Source of the DNA: JBOHCT01 sp050699055
GTDB taxonomy: Bacteria; Actinomycetota; Actinomycetes; Streptosporangiales; JBOHCT01
Assembly (NCBI GenBank): GCA_050699055.1
Contig: JBOHCT010000154.1
Coordinates: 1 to 10,694 of the forward strand
DNA length: 10,694 nucleotides
Direction: 5' to 3'
Below, in pieces: positions 1-6,897 of this stretch. Each line of letters begins with the position of its first letter. The first letter of the stretch is position 1. A program made the position numbers and the translations under genes. The notes below the pieces were generated by a model. It ran no database searches and was not told where the DNA came from. It was given only the letters and a program-made list of their open reading frames with translations.

Positions 1-879
1 GTCGAACCGCTTCTCCTGGGGGATCGGCAGCGTGTTCGTGACGACCACGTCGGAGATGCGGCTGTTCTTGAGCTGGTCGACCGCCGGGCCGGAGAACACA
101 CCGTGGGTGGCGGCCACCACGACGTCAGACGCGCCGTTGTCGACCAGGGCCTCGGCGGCCTTCACGACCGTACCCGCCGTGTCGATGATGTCGTCCACGA
201 TGACGCACGTGCGGCCCTCGACCCTGCCGACGACCTCGTGCACCTTGACCTCGTTGGCCACCGTGGAGTCGCGCCGCTTGTGGATGATCGCCAGCGGACA
301 GCCGAGGCGGTCGGTCCACCGTTCGGCGACCCGTACCCGGCCGGCGTCGGGGGACACGACCGTGACCTCCGACGGGTCGAGGTTGTTCGACACGTAGTCG
401 GCGAGCAGCGGCAGGGCGTACAGGTGGTCGACTGGTCCGTCGAAGAAGCCCTGGATCTGGCCGGTGTGCAGGTCGACGGCCATGATCCGGTCGGCGCCCG
501 CGCGCTCGAACAGGTCCGCCATGAGCCGGGCGGACACCGGCTCGCGGCCGCGGTGCTTCTTGTCCTGGCGCGCGTACCCGAAGAACGGCGTCACCACGGT
601 GATACGCCTGGCCGACGCCCGCTTCAGCGCGTCGACCATGACCAGCTGCTCCATGATCCACTTGTTGATCGGGCGGGCGTGGCACTGGATCACGAAGGCG
701 TCGCTGCCCCGCACCGACTCCTCGTACCGTACGAAGATCTCGCCGTTCGCGAAGTCGTAGATGTCGGTCGGGGTCGGCTCGATGCCGAGGTGCTCGCCCA
801 CCTCCCGCGCGAGGTCCGGGTACGCGCGGCCGGAGAAGAGCATCAGCTTCTTCTCGTCCCTCACCTTGATGCCGGTCAC
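1..879 (-). CDS. prs: Ribose-phosphate diphosphokinase (PRPP synthetase), 3' end cut by the window
   Basis: Makes 5-phosphoribosyl-1-diphosphate from ribose 5-phosphate and ATP in the cytoplasm, the precursor for purines, pyrimidines, His, Trp and NAD. 293 codons are visible; family members have about 315-325, so about 30 C-terminal residues lie outside. The GTG start at 879 gives the typical actinobacterial N-terminus MTGIKV. Landmarks: FANGEIFVRY at 43-52, the GYARQDKKHRGREP stretch at 101-114, the class I signature DLHTGQIQGFF at 136-146, VVSPDAGRVRVAERW at 174-188 and the PRPP-binding loop VDDIIDTAGT at 228-237. All key residues look intact. It follows glmU by 13 bp; the only ribosome-binding candidate is a G-run overlapping the glmU stop, so translation coupled to glmU is likely. 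Identity comes from family motifs; the operon is inferred. Confidence 0.97.
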   Translation of the reverse strand, partial: MTGIKVRDEKKLMLFSGRAYPDLAREVGEHLGIEPTPTDIYDFANGEIFVRYEESVRGSDAFVIQCHARPINKWIMEQLVMVDALKRASARRITVVTPFFGYARQDKKHRGREPVSARLMADLFERAGADRIMAVDLHTGQIQGFFDGPVDHLYALPLLADYVSNNLDPSEVTVVSPDAGRVRVAERWTDRLGCPLAIIHKRRDSTVANEVKVHEVVGRVEGRTCVIVDDIIDTAGTVVKAAEALVDNGASDVVVAATHGVFSGPAVDQLKNSRISDVVVTNTLPIPQEKRFD

Positions 880-892
880 GTGCGATAACCCC

Positions 893-2347
893 CTACGCGC
901 TGGTGTCCTCGGGCGGCTGGCTCGCCCGGCGCGCTCGCCGGGCGGCCTCGGCGGAACGGGTGGTCGGCCGCTTGCGCTCGACCCACCCCTCGACGTTGCG
1001 CTGGCGTCCCCTGGCCACCGCCAACGTGCCCGGGGGGACGTCCTCGGTGATCACAGACCCGGCGGCGGTGTACGCGCCGTCGCCGATGTCGAGCGGGGCG
1101 ACCAGCATCGTGTCGCTACCGATGCGGACGTGGTCGCCCACGTTGGTGCGGTGCTTGTCCTGACCGTCATAGTTGACGAATACCGTCGCGGCGCCGATGT
1201 TGGAGTCCTCGCCGATCTCCGCGTCGCCGACATACGAGAGATGCGGGACCTTCGAGCGGTCGCCGACGTTCGCGGCCTTGACCTCGACGAAGCTGCCCAC
1301 CTTGGCGCCCTCGCCGAGAAGCGTGCCGGGACGGAGGTAGACGTACGGACCGACGCTGGCGTCCGGGCCGACCTCCGCGCGTACGCACACGGCGTTGATG
1401 ACTGTCGCGTACTCCCCCACGGTGGTGTCGCGCAGCGAACAGCCCGGCCCGACCGCGGCACCGGACGCGAGATGGGTAAAGCCCATGAGCTGCGTATCCG
1501 GCTGGATGACCGCGTCGGGCTCGCAGGTGACATGGACGTCGACCCAGGTCGTACGCGGGTCGATGACCGTGACACCGGCACGCATCAGGTCGACGAGGAT
1601 CCGCTCGTTGAGCAGCCGCCGGGTCTCGGCGAGCTGGACACGGTCGTTGATCCCGAGGATCTCGGTGTGGTCGGCGACCTGGGTGGCGCCCACGCGATGC
1701 TCGTCGCCGCGCAGGAGGGCGAACACCTCGGTGAGGTACTCCTCGCCCTGTGCGTTGGCCGTGGACAACCGCTTGACCGCCTCGGCGAGCAGCGAACCGT
1801 CGAAAACGTACACGCCGGAGTTGATCTCGCTGATCGCGCGCTGGCCGGGCGTCGCGTCCTTCTCCTCGACGACCTCGTGGACGGCCCCGCCGTCGTCCCT
1901 GACGATCCTGCCGTAGCCGGTGGGGTCGGGCACCTCGGCGGTCAGGGCGGTCATGGCGTTGCCGTCCGCCTCGTGGCCCTCGAGGAGCGCGGCCATGGTC
2001 TCGGTGCGCAGCAGCGGTGTGTCGGCGTACGTGACGAGGGTGGTGCCTTCGGGGGCGCCGACCGTCTCGATCGCGGTGCGAACGGCGTGCCCGGTGCCGT
2101 TCCGCGGGTCCTGTACCACGGGGATGACCGAAGGGTCCACCTCCGCGAGGTGGGCGGCGACGGCCTCGCGGCCATGGCCGACGACCACGATGACCTGCTC
2201 AGGGTCGAGACCCTGAACCGCAGCGAGGACATGGCCCAGCATGGACCGCCCGCACAGGTCGTGCAGGACCTTCGGGGTACGGGACTTCATGCGGGTGCCC
2301 TCACCGGCGGCGAGGACGATGACCGCGGCCGGCCGGCTGACGCTCAC
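893..2347 (-). CDS. glmU: Bifunctional glucosamine-1-phosphate acetyltransferase / GlcNAc-1-phosphate uridylyltransferase
   Basis: Catalyses the last two steps to UDP-GlcNAc, the precursor of peptidoglycan, in the cytoplasm. The 484-residue protein has the usual two-domain layout. The N-terminal uridylyltransferase starts with the nucleotide-binding signature LAAGEGTRMKSRTPKVLH (12-29), followed by NGTGHAVRT at 83-91 and YADTPLL at 107-113, where the aspartate is kept though the preceding residue is often Gly. From about 265 the hexapeptide repeats of the left-handed beta-helix acetyltransferase begin. His369 in PHLSYVGDAEIG matches the catalytic histidine (His363) of the E. coli enzyme, and NYDGQDKHRT follows at 392-401. 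The C-terminus is a charged, low-complexity tail. The GTG start at 2347 is supported by AGGAGG at 2355-2360, 7 nt upstream, and by the match to family N-termini. It is probably co-transcribed with prs. Confidence 0.97.
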   Translation of the reverse strand: MSVSRPAAVIVLAAGEGTRMKSRTPKVLHDLCGRSMLGHVLAAVQGLDPEQVIVVVGHGREAVAAHLAEVDPSVIPVVQDPRNGTGHAVRTAIETVGAPEGTTLVTYADTPLLRTETMAALLEGHEADGNAMTALTAEVPDPTGYGRIVRDDGGAVHEVVEEKDATPGQRAISEINSGVYVFDGSLLAEAVKRLSTANAQGEEYLTEVFALLRGDEHRVGATQVADHTEILGINDRVQLAETRRLLNERILVDLMRAGVTVIDPRTTWVDVHVTCEPDAVIQPDTQLMGFTHLASGAAVGPGCSLRDTTVGEYATVINAVCVRAEVGPDASVGPYVYLRPGTLLGEGAKVGSFVEVKAANVGDRSKVPHLSYVGDAEIGEDSNIGAATVFVNYDGQDKHRTNVGDHVRIGSDTMLVAPLDIGDGAYTAAGSVITEDVPPGTLAVARGRQRNVEGWVERKRPTTRSAEAARRARRASQPPEDTSA

Positions 2348-2354
2348 TCAGGAG

Positions 2355-2360
2355 CCTCCT
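2355..2360 (-). promoter_or_regulatory. Ribosome binding site of glmU
   Basis: The minus strand reads AGGAGG, 7 nt before the GTG at 2347. It is the strongest Shine-Dalgarno match before an intact gene in this window and fixes the glmU start. Confidence 0.8.
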
Positions 2361-2461
2361 CGAGGCGCTGACGGCACGGAAAGGGCCCGACGGATCGCGG
2401 CGCACGGCCCCCGACGACCGACACGGCATGCGTCACGACGCTGTCACACCCCGACACCCGC

Positions 2462-2467
2462 AGGATA
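2462..2467 (-). promoter_or_regulatory. Candidate -10 element for glmU-prs (TATCCT)
   Basis: The minus strand reads TATCCT, matching the TANNNT pattern of housekeeping actinobacterial promoters. It sits between tRNA-Gln and glmU and would give a 5' leader of a bit over 100 nt. I see no convincing -35 at 16-18 bp. The same hexamer stands before the ABC-F gene. Read-through from the tRNA gene is an alternative source of glmU transcript, since no clear terminator lies between them. Confidence 0.3.
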
Positions 2468-2531
2468 GCGTCGCACCGTCCGATCGCCACCCCGGGCAAC
2501 CACCCAACCAATGACGACCCAAACCGGACAG

Positions 2532-2603
2532 CTCCGCTGACTGGACTCGAACCAGTACAACTAGGACCAAAACCTAGCGGGCTGCCAATTACCCCACAGC
2601 GGA
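2532..2603 (-). tRNA. tRNA-Gln, anticodon TTG
   Basis: A complete cloverleaf of 72 nt folds on the minus strand. The acceptor arms are TCCGCTG and CAGCGGA; the D arm closes with GGG/CCC; the anticodon stem is CTAGG/CCTAG around loop TTTTGGT, giving anticodon TTG (reads CAA); the T arm is ACTGG-TTCGAGT-CCAGT. The discriminator is G and the CCA end is not encoded, as is common in actinobacteria. It lies upstream of glmU on the same strand. The decayed genes to its right are on the 5' side of the tRNA, not on the 3' side where integrases usually insert, and I found no second copy of its 3' end in the window. Confidence 0.97.
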
Positions 2604-2759
2604 CCGCATTACGTAACGAAACCATCCAGACCAGACATCCTGCCCTGCTCCTTGACCCTGCCCACGATACCGTCCCAGCATCGCCCCGAAGGCCCATCCT
2701 TCGATGCGCCGGTACAGCTCTGCGCTCTTGAGGACCCTGACCTGCAGGCAACCGTGGTG
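2604..2759. other. Spacer upstream of tRNA-Gln, no gene supported
   Basis: This 156-bp stretch lies between the tRNA 5' end and the last recognisable codon of the HTH-protein remnant. It should carry the tRNA promoter, but I cannot pick convincing -35 and -10 boxes. Reading frames cross it on both strands, as expected at this GC content, without recognisable protein content. Confidence 0.5.
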
Positions 2760-2960
2760 CAGCGCCCCCGCCATGAGTAGGTCACGAGCGGACAGATCCC
2801 CGATGTCCCGCGCAGCCCCGAGCTTGGTCTGTTGGCGCTCCCCTTCGCGGCGTCTGAGGAGCGCCGCCCATCGGCCGCGCCACATCGCCGCGACCCGCTC
2901 CTGATCATGACCGCCAGGACAGGAGGGGACATCTATGTCGCGAGCCCAGAGCGAGCACGA
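2760..2960 (-). pseudogene. Fragment of an actinobacterial HTH-type hypothetical protein
   Basis: About 67 codons on the minus strand resemble the middle of a common but uncharacterised actinobacterial family: an N-terminal helix-turn-helix ending in a SLWxRD motif, a charged helical linker, and a segment beginning GxLSxRELFLxGVxLYWAEG. Visible here are SLWARD (about 2960-2943), ERVAAMWRGRWAALLRRRE, ERQQTKLGAARDIG and LSARDLLMAGAL. The HTH is missing before SLWARD, and just after MAGAL, where the family continues with YWAEG, similarity stops. The fragment has no start of its own and abuts the MFS remnant on the opposite strand. The family match rests on memory of its sequence pattern, so the assignment is tentative; that it is not an intact gene is more certain. 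Confidence 0.5.
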
Positions 2961-2962
2961 GG

Positions 2963-3639
2963 GTGACCATCCCGCTGCACGCGCTGTGCCTGACCCCGCC
3001 GTGGCCACGCTCCGAACGAGCGCCGCGCGGGAGCCACCCGCGGGGAGCGTCCGACGCGCATGCGAGGACGGTGCTGCGCAGCCGTAGATTCCTCGTCCTG
3101 ACCGCCGCGATGGCGACCGCCGCGTTCGGGATGTACGCCGCCACCATCAACCTGGTACCGCTGTTCACCGCCCGCGGGATGAGCACCCATCTCGCCGCCC
3201 TCGCCCTCGGCCTGTGCGGGGCTGGCCAGGTGCTAGGACGACTCGGCTACGCGCCGCTGAGTAGCCATACCACCCTCGCGTCCGAACGGTGGGGATCCTC
3301 GCGGGCGGCGCCGCGAGCGTCTTCGTCCTCGGTGCGCTGTCCGGACCCGTGGCAGCGCTCATCGCCGTCGCGATCGCGGCCGGCGCGCTGCGCGGCATCC
3401 ACACCCTTCTGCAGGCCACCGCGGTCGCCGACCGATGGGGTACCCGCGCATTCGGCCGCATCAACGGCGTCTTCACGGCGCCCATCACCGCCGTCATCGC
3501 GCTCGCACCCGGCGGCGGCTCCCTGCTCGCCGAGCTGCTCGGCGGCTACCCCGTGGCCTACGCGCTGCTGGCGCTCCGCACCCTCACCGCGGCCGCCGCC
3601 GCGGCCACGGCCACGGCCGGCGCTCCACCGCGGAGCTGA
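2963..3639 (+). pseudogene. C-terminal half of an MFS transporter, truncated and frameshifted
   Basis: This would be a 12-helix membrane transporter of the major facilitator superfamily; only the second half survives. In one frame from 2963 come TIPLHALCLTPPWPR (end of the sixth helix and central loop), then RFLVLTAAMATAAFGMY and the next helix up to GAGQVLGRLGYAPL, ending near 3255. The following helices (GILAGGAASVFVLGAL, AALIAVAIAAGALRG, FGRINGVFTAPITAVIALAP, and a last Ala-rich helix) are in another frame, entered between about 3255 and 3289, and end at the TGA at 3637-3639. The frame after the break has a stop at 3262, so the break lies between about 3264 and 3289 or removes a few residues. 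No start or first six helices are present. It is the only recognisable plus-strand gene here. Substrate unknown. Confidence 0.8.
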
Positions 3640-3656
3640 GCACCAGCCCCGCACAC

Positions 3657-4205
3657 CTATCCTCCGCCGAGCGCCCGCTGCCCGCCGTCGTACACCAGCA
3701 ACCCGTCGTCGCGCAGCCGCGCCCCTTCGGTCACCGGGTGAGGAACGAGACGGCCATCGTGCATGAGATGGCGTACGGGGGTGTCGCGGGCCAGCCGCAC
3801 GAAGTCGGCGACGATGCGGCGGTGGCAGCGCCACCAGACGCTCTCGCTGCACATGACCGCGGTCAGTCGCTCCGCCGCCCGCCTGAGCAGCTCGTCGATC
3901 GCCTCGACGAAGGCCGGCTCGCGGGTGTAGCCGGCGTACGCGCGGAACGCGTCGTTGCGCCAGATGACGTCAGGCGAGTCCGGGTCGAGCTTGCGGAAGC
4001 CGCCGAGCCGCTTCTCCCACCGGTAGGACGGTCCACGCTCGGGCAGCCACGCCTCCAGCTCCTTACGGGCCACGTGCGGGTTGCGGCGGCTGCCCGGTGC
4101 CGTGCGAATGTCGACGACCGCCTCGACCGCCGCCCCGCGCAGCAGCTCGACGATGTCATCCGGCCCGGCCGTGCCATGACCGAACGTCATCAGCTCCGTA
4201 CTCAC
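3657..4205 (-). CDS. DUF488 family protein
   Basis: A 182-residue cytoplasmic protein of the DUF488 family; its function is not established. Family landmarks are all present: TFGHG at 7-11, VDIRTAPGSRRNP at 31-43, YRWEKRLGG at 61-69 and the Cys-containing block MCSESVWWRCHRR at 118-130, followed by VRHLMHDGRL at 144-153. Length and ends match stand-alone members, so the gene looks intact. I chose GTG at 4205 because family similarity begins there; ATG at 4190 (MTFGHG) is an alternative. No strong ribosome binding site precedes either. The same frame is open upstream to about 4763 through the amidase remnant, so the protein may be made as a fusion or by coupling to that remnant. It converges on the MFS remnant with 17 bp between their stops. 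Confidence 0.85.
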   Translation of the reverse strand: MSTELMTFGHGTAGPDDIVELLRGAAVEAVVDIRTAPGSRRNPHVARKELEAWLPERGPSYRWEKRLGGFRKLDPDSPDVIWRNDAFRAYAGYTREPAFVEAIDELLRRAAERLTAVMCSESVWWRCHRRIVADFVRLARDTPVRHLMHDGRLVPHPVTEGARLRDDGLLVYDGGQRALGGG

Positions 4206-4839
4206 CCGTTCAGTCTGCCCCGCGAGCGACGCCGGCAGCGCCCCAGGCCGCGGCACGGGGAGGGCGAGCGCCGGGAGGCCGGCGAGGTTCACCGGCTCGG
4301 TCAGGACGGCGAGAGAACCGGCCCGTTCGTCCAGCCGTGGCGGGATGCCGACCATCGTGGGCAGCGCGAGCGCGGCGTAGCGCCGCAGCAGCCCGTCGAG
4401 CCGCGCGCGGAACGCCCGCCCGCGCCCCCGCGCCGTCGCGACCTCATCCGCGGTGACGTGGGCGCCGCGCTCGATGCGCCGCCGGATGCGGTCGCTCATC
4501 CGGTCGCTGGCCGGCAGCAGGTGCTTGTGCGTGACGTACCCCTCGGCCAGCATGATGCGGTCGGTGGCATCGAGTGCCTCCAGCCAGCCGTCCACCGGTC
4601 CACGGGTTGACGCCGTCGGCGGTCCGGCAGAGCTCGGTGAGGTTAGTCTTGCCGACGATCCGCGCCCCGGCGGCACGAGCCGTCGCCACGACCGGCGCGT
4701 CGTACTCGGCGGGGACCGCCTCGTCGGCAACCGCTGGGCAGGCGACGCTCGTCGGTTCGCCAACGACGTCGAACGCGTCCTTCACCGCGAGCCGCGGTCC
4801 CTCACCCGGGGCTTCGAACCGCACGAGCCACGCAGTCAT
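4206..4839 (-). pseudogene. Amidase-signature family gene with internal deletion and frameshift
   Basis: The N-terminal part starts at ATG 4839 (MTAWLVRFEAPGEG) and contains the catalytic lysine context LAVKDAFDVVG (Lys20), GKTNLTEL at 63-70 and GVNPW, ending near 4597. The Gly/Ser-rich signature with the two catalytic serines should follow, but the sequence jumps to a late part of the family in another frame: ALDATDRIMLAEGY, HVTADEVATARGRGRAF, YAALALPTMVGIP, EPVNLAGLPALALPVPRPG. The last few tens of residues are also missing, and the frame runs into DUF488. About 205 of the usual 350-480 residues remain, without the serine nucleophile, so it cannot be an active amidase. The junction is near 4590-4600. 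The surviving text is clean, suggesting a fairly recent loss. Its substrate cannot be told. Confidence 0.85.
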
Positions 4840-4845
4840 GCACCC

Positions 4846-4883
4846 ATGATCCGCGTCAGCGGTCGGAAAGCGAAGGGCGCTTC
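4846..4883 (+). repeat. 38-bp direct repeat, copy 1
   Basis: Begins ATGATCCGCGTCAGCGGTCG and ends GGGCGCTTC. It matches the copy at 4897-4934 in 33 of 38 positions at a period of 51 bp. An internal hairpin, AAGCG-AAGGG-CGCTT, can form. It lies 6 bp upstream of the amidase remnant start. Confidence 0.85.
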
Positions 4884-4896
4884 GGTCCTGCGCCGC

Positions 4897-4934
4897 ATGA
4901 TCCGCGTCAATGGTCGCGAAGCGAAGGGTGCTTC
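4897..4934 (+). repeat. 38-bp direct repeat, copy 2
   Basis: Begins ATGATCCGCGTCAATGGTCG and ends GGGTGCTTC; 33 of 38 positions match copy 1. The internal hairpin is GAAGC-GAAGGGT-GCTTC, shifted by one base from that of copy 1. The unit is much more regular than the flanking bases. Confidence 0.85.
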
Positions 4935-4996
4935 CGCCATGGACCGCAGACGCCGACCTCGGCAAGGGTCGACGGTAGCGGCACGTGGCAGGCAAG

Positions 4997-5010
4997 CTGC
5001 CGGCGGGCAG
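4997..5010. repeat. Small hairpin and GC-rich repeats downstream of the ABC-F gene
   Basis: CTGCC-GGCG-GGCAG forms a 5-bp stem about 50 bp after the ABC-F stop. Between them lie two direct copies of AGGCCGCGGG (5009-5018 and 5021-5030). There is no T-run, so a terminator role for the ABC-F transcript is only a possibility. Confidence 0.35.
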
Positions 5011-5060
5011 GCCGCGGGGGAGGCCGCGGGCGGCTTCGGCGGCGGCTCGTACGGGCGGAG

Positions 5061-6830
5061 CTACTCGACCTGCTCGGCGAGGGCCAGCCAGGCGTCCTCG
5101 ACGCGCTTCTTCTCGTCTCCCAGCTCCCGCGCCTCGGCGTCGAGCTCCAGCAGCTTCTCGTAGTCGGCGGCGTGCGCGGCGAGCCGTTCGTGCAGCTCGG
5201 ACTCCCGCCGAGTGATCTTGTCGAGGCGTCGCTCCAGGCGCGCCAGCTCCTTCTTGTGCGCCCGCTCCGCACCCGCGGGCTTGCGCCCCTCCCCGGCGCC
5301 AGGGCGGACCGGCGGCGCGGCGCGATGCGCACGGATCCGTCGCAGGTAATCGTCGACCCCGCCTGGCAGGTACGACAGCTTCCGGTCCCCGAGGAGCGCC
5401 GCGACGTGATCGGTGACCCGCTCGAGGAAGTAGCGGTCGTGGCTCACCACCACGAGCGAGCCCGGCCACCCGTCGAGCAGGTCCTCGAGGTTGGTCAGCG
5501 TATCGATGTCGAGGTCGTTCGTGGGCTCGTCGAGGAGCAGCACATTGGGCTCGTCCATGAGCAGCCGGGCGAGCTGCAGCCGGCGCCGCTCGCCACCAGA
5601 CAGGTCGCGCACGAGCGTCCACTGCCGATTGCCGGCGAAGCCGAGCCGCTCGGCCAGCTGGCTCGCGGTGAGCTCCCGCTTGCCCATCCGGACGACCCGG
5701 CGCACCCGCTCCAGGGCCTCCAGGACCCGCATGCCCGGGTCGAGCTCGGCGGCGTCCTGGGACAGGTGCGCGGTGCGGACCGTCGCCCCCGTGACCACCC
5801 GCCCGGCGTCGGCCGCCACCTCCCCGGCGAGCAGGCGGAGCAGCGAGGTCTTTCCCGTGCCGTTGACGCCGATCACCCCGACCCGCTCCCCCGGCCCGAG
5901 CTGCCAGGTGAAGCGTTCGAGTATCGTGCGGTCCCCCGCGCGCAGAGTCACGTCGCGCAGGTCGTACACGCGCTTGCCGAGCCGGGACGTCGCGAAGCGC
6001 GTCAGCTCGACGGTGTCCCGCGGGGCCGGCTCGCCCTCGATCAGCGCATTGGCCGCCTCGATGCGGAACTTCGGCTTGGACGTCCGTGCCTGCGGACCGC
6101 GGCGCAGCCAGGCCAGCTCCTTGCGCAACAGGTTGCGGCGGCGTTCCTCGGCCTGGTGGGCGAGCCGGGCGCGCTCGGCACGGGCGAGAACGTACGCGGA
6201 ATACCCGCCTTCGTACTGGTGCGCCCGGCCACCCTCGACCTCCCACGTCTGGTCGCAGACGGTGTCCAGCAACCAGCGGTCGTGGGTGACGATGACCAAC
6301 GCGCACGAGCGGCCGCGCAGGTGGCCGGCCAGCCAGTCGACCGCCTCGATGTCGAGGTGGTTGGTCGGCTCGTCGAGAACGATCAGGTCGTGTTCGGGTA
6401 CGAGCACCCGCGCGAGCGCGACCCGACGGCGTTCCCCACCCGACAGGCGCCCGACGCTCGCGTCGAGCCCGCCCGCGAGCAACGGCGCGTCGAGCCCCCC
6501 GAACAGGCCCTCGACAACCTCGCGTACCCGCGGGTCGCCCGCCCAGCGGTGCTCCGCGACATCACCGAGCACGACCTCGCGTACCGTACGGCCGTCCCCC
6601 ACCTCCTCGCGCTGCGGCAGGTAGCCGACGCGCAGGCCGCGGGCGTGCGTGACCCGCCCGGCGTCCGGAGGGGAAGTCCCGGCGAGCACGGTGGCGAGCG
6701 TCGTCTTGCCGCCGCCGTTGCGGCCGACCACGCCGATCCGCTCCCGCGCCGCGACGCCGAGCGACACGCCGTCGAGCAGCACGGTCGTGCCGTACGACTT
6801 CCTGACGTTCTCGAAGTTGATGAGATTCAC
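5061..6830 (-). CDS. ABC-F family ATPase (duplicated ATP-binding cassette protein)
   Basis: A soluble ABC-F protein of 589 residues with two ATP-binding cassettes and no membrane helices; characterised family members act on the ribosome, in translation or antibiotic resistance. Cassette 1: Walker A GRNGGGKT (36-43), signature LSGGE (129-133), Walker B LIVLDEP (149-155). An interdomain linker follows with the basic stretch LRRGPQARTSKPKFR at 242-256. Cassette 2: Walker A GVNGTGKT (321-328), LSGGE (410-414), LLLDEPTNDLD (431-441). The end (about 520-589) is a charged coiled coil, as in Uup-like members. I chose GTG 6830 because similarity starts at NLINFENVRKSYG; ATG 6869 would add 13 unlikely residues. 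It follows ispE by 67 bp. Its exact subgroup, and whether it gives antibiotic resistance, cannot be told from sequence alone. Confidence 0.93.
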   Translation of the reverse strand: MNLINFENVRKSYGTTVLLDGVSLGVAARERIGVVGRNGGGKTTLATVLAGTSPPDAGRVTHARGLRVGYLPQREEVGDGRTVREVVLGDVAEHRWAGDPRVREVVEGLFGGLDAPLLAGGLDASVGRLSGGERRRVALARVLVPEHDLIVLDEPTNHLDIEAVDWLAGHLRGRSCALVIVTHDRWLLDTVCDQTWEVEGGRAHQYEGGYSAYVLARAERARLAHQAEERRRNLLRKELAWLRRGPQARTSKPKFRIEAANALIEGEPAPRDTVELTRFATSRLGKRVYDLRDVTLRAGDRTILERFTWQLGPGERVGVIGVNGTGKTSLLRLLAGEVAADAGRVVTGATVRTAHLSQDAAELDPGMRVLEALERVRRVVRMGKRELTASQLAERLGFAGNRQWTLVRDLSGGERRRLQLARLLMDEPNVLLLDEPTNDLDIDTLTNLEDLLDGWPGSLVVVSHDRYFLERVTDHVAALLGDRKLSYLPGGVDDYLRRIRAHRAAPPVRPGAGEGRKPAGAERAHKKELARLERRLDKITRRESELHERLAAHAADYEKLLELDAEARELGDEKKRVEDAWLALAEQVE

Positions 6831-6838
6831 CGGAGCAG

Positions 6839-6844
6839 AGGATA
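6839..6844 (-). promoter_or_regulatory. Candidate -10 element of the ABC-F gene, probably giving a leaderless mRNA
   Basis: The minus strand reads TATCCT, then 8 nt, then the GTG at 6830. No Shine-Dalgarno sequence precedes that start. A -10 box this close to a start codon is the typical layout of actinobacterial leaderless transcripts. The -35 region is weak. It lies in the 67-bp gap after ispE. Confidence 0.45.
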
Positions 6845-6897
6845 CGGGGCGTGGGCGCTGTCCTCTCATCCGCGGACCGGGCCGCCGTCGCCGCCGG

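Noticed and set aside
761..2371. Long plus-strand open frame opposite prs and glmU
   Set aside because: High-GC shadow frame opposite strongly supported genes; no family features.
2715..2765. Minus-strand text resembling a tRNA T arm (CAGGTCAGGGTCCTC)
   Set aside because: The stem does not pair well and no acceptor, D or anticodon arm can be built around it.
2935..3087. A 50-codon plus-strand frame with AGGAGG 8 bp before its ATG
   Set aside because: The ribosome-binding match is good, but the product resembles nothing, is rich in Arg and Ala, and lies across the junction of two pseudogenes; probably chance.
2532..4840. Integrative element inserted at tRNA-Gln
   Set aside because: No integrase, no duplicated tRNA 3' end, and the accessory genes are on the 5' side of the tRNA.
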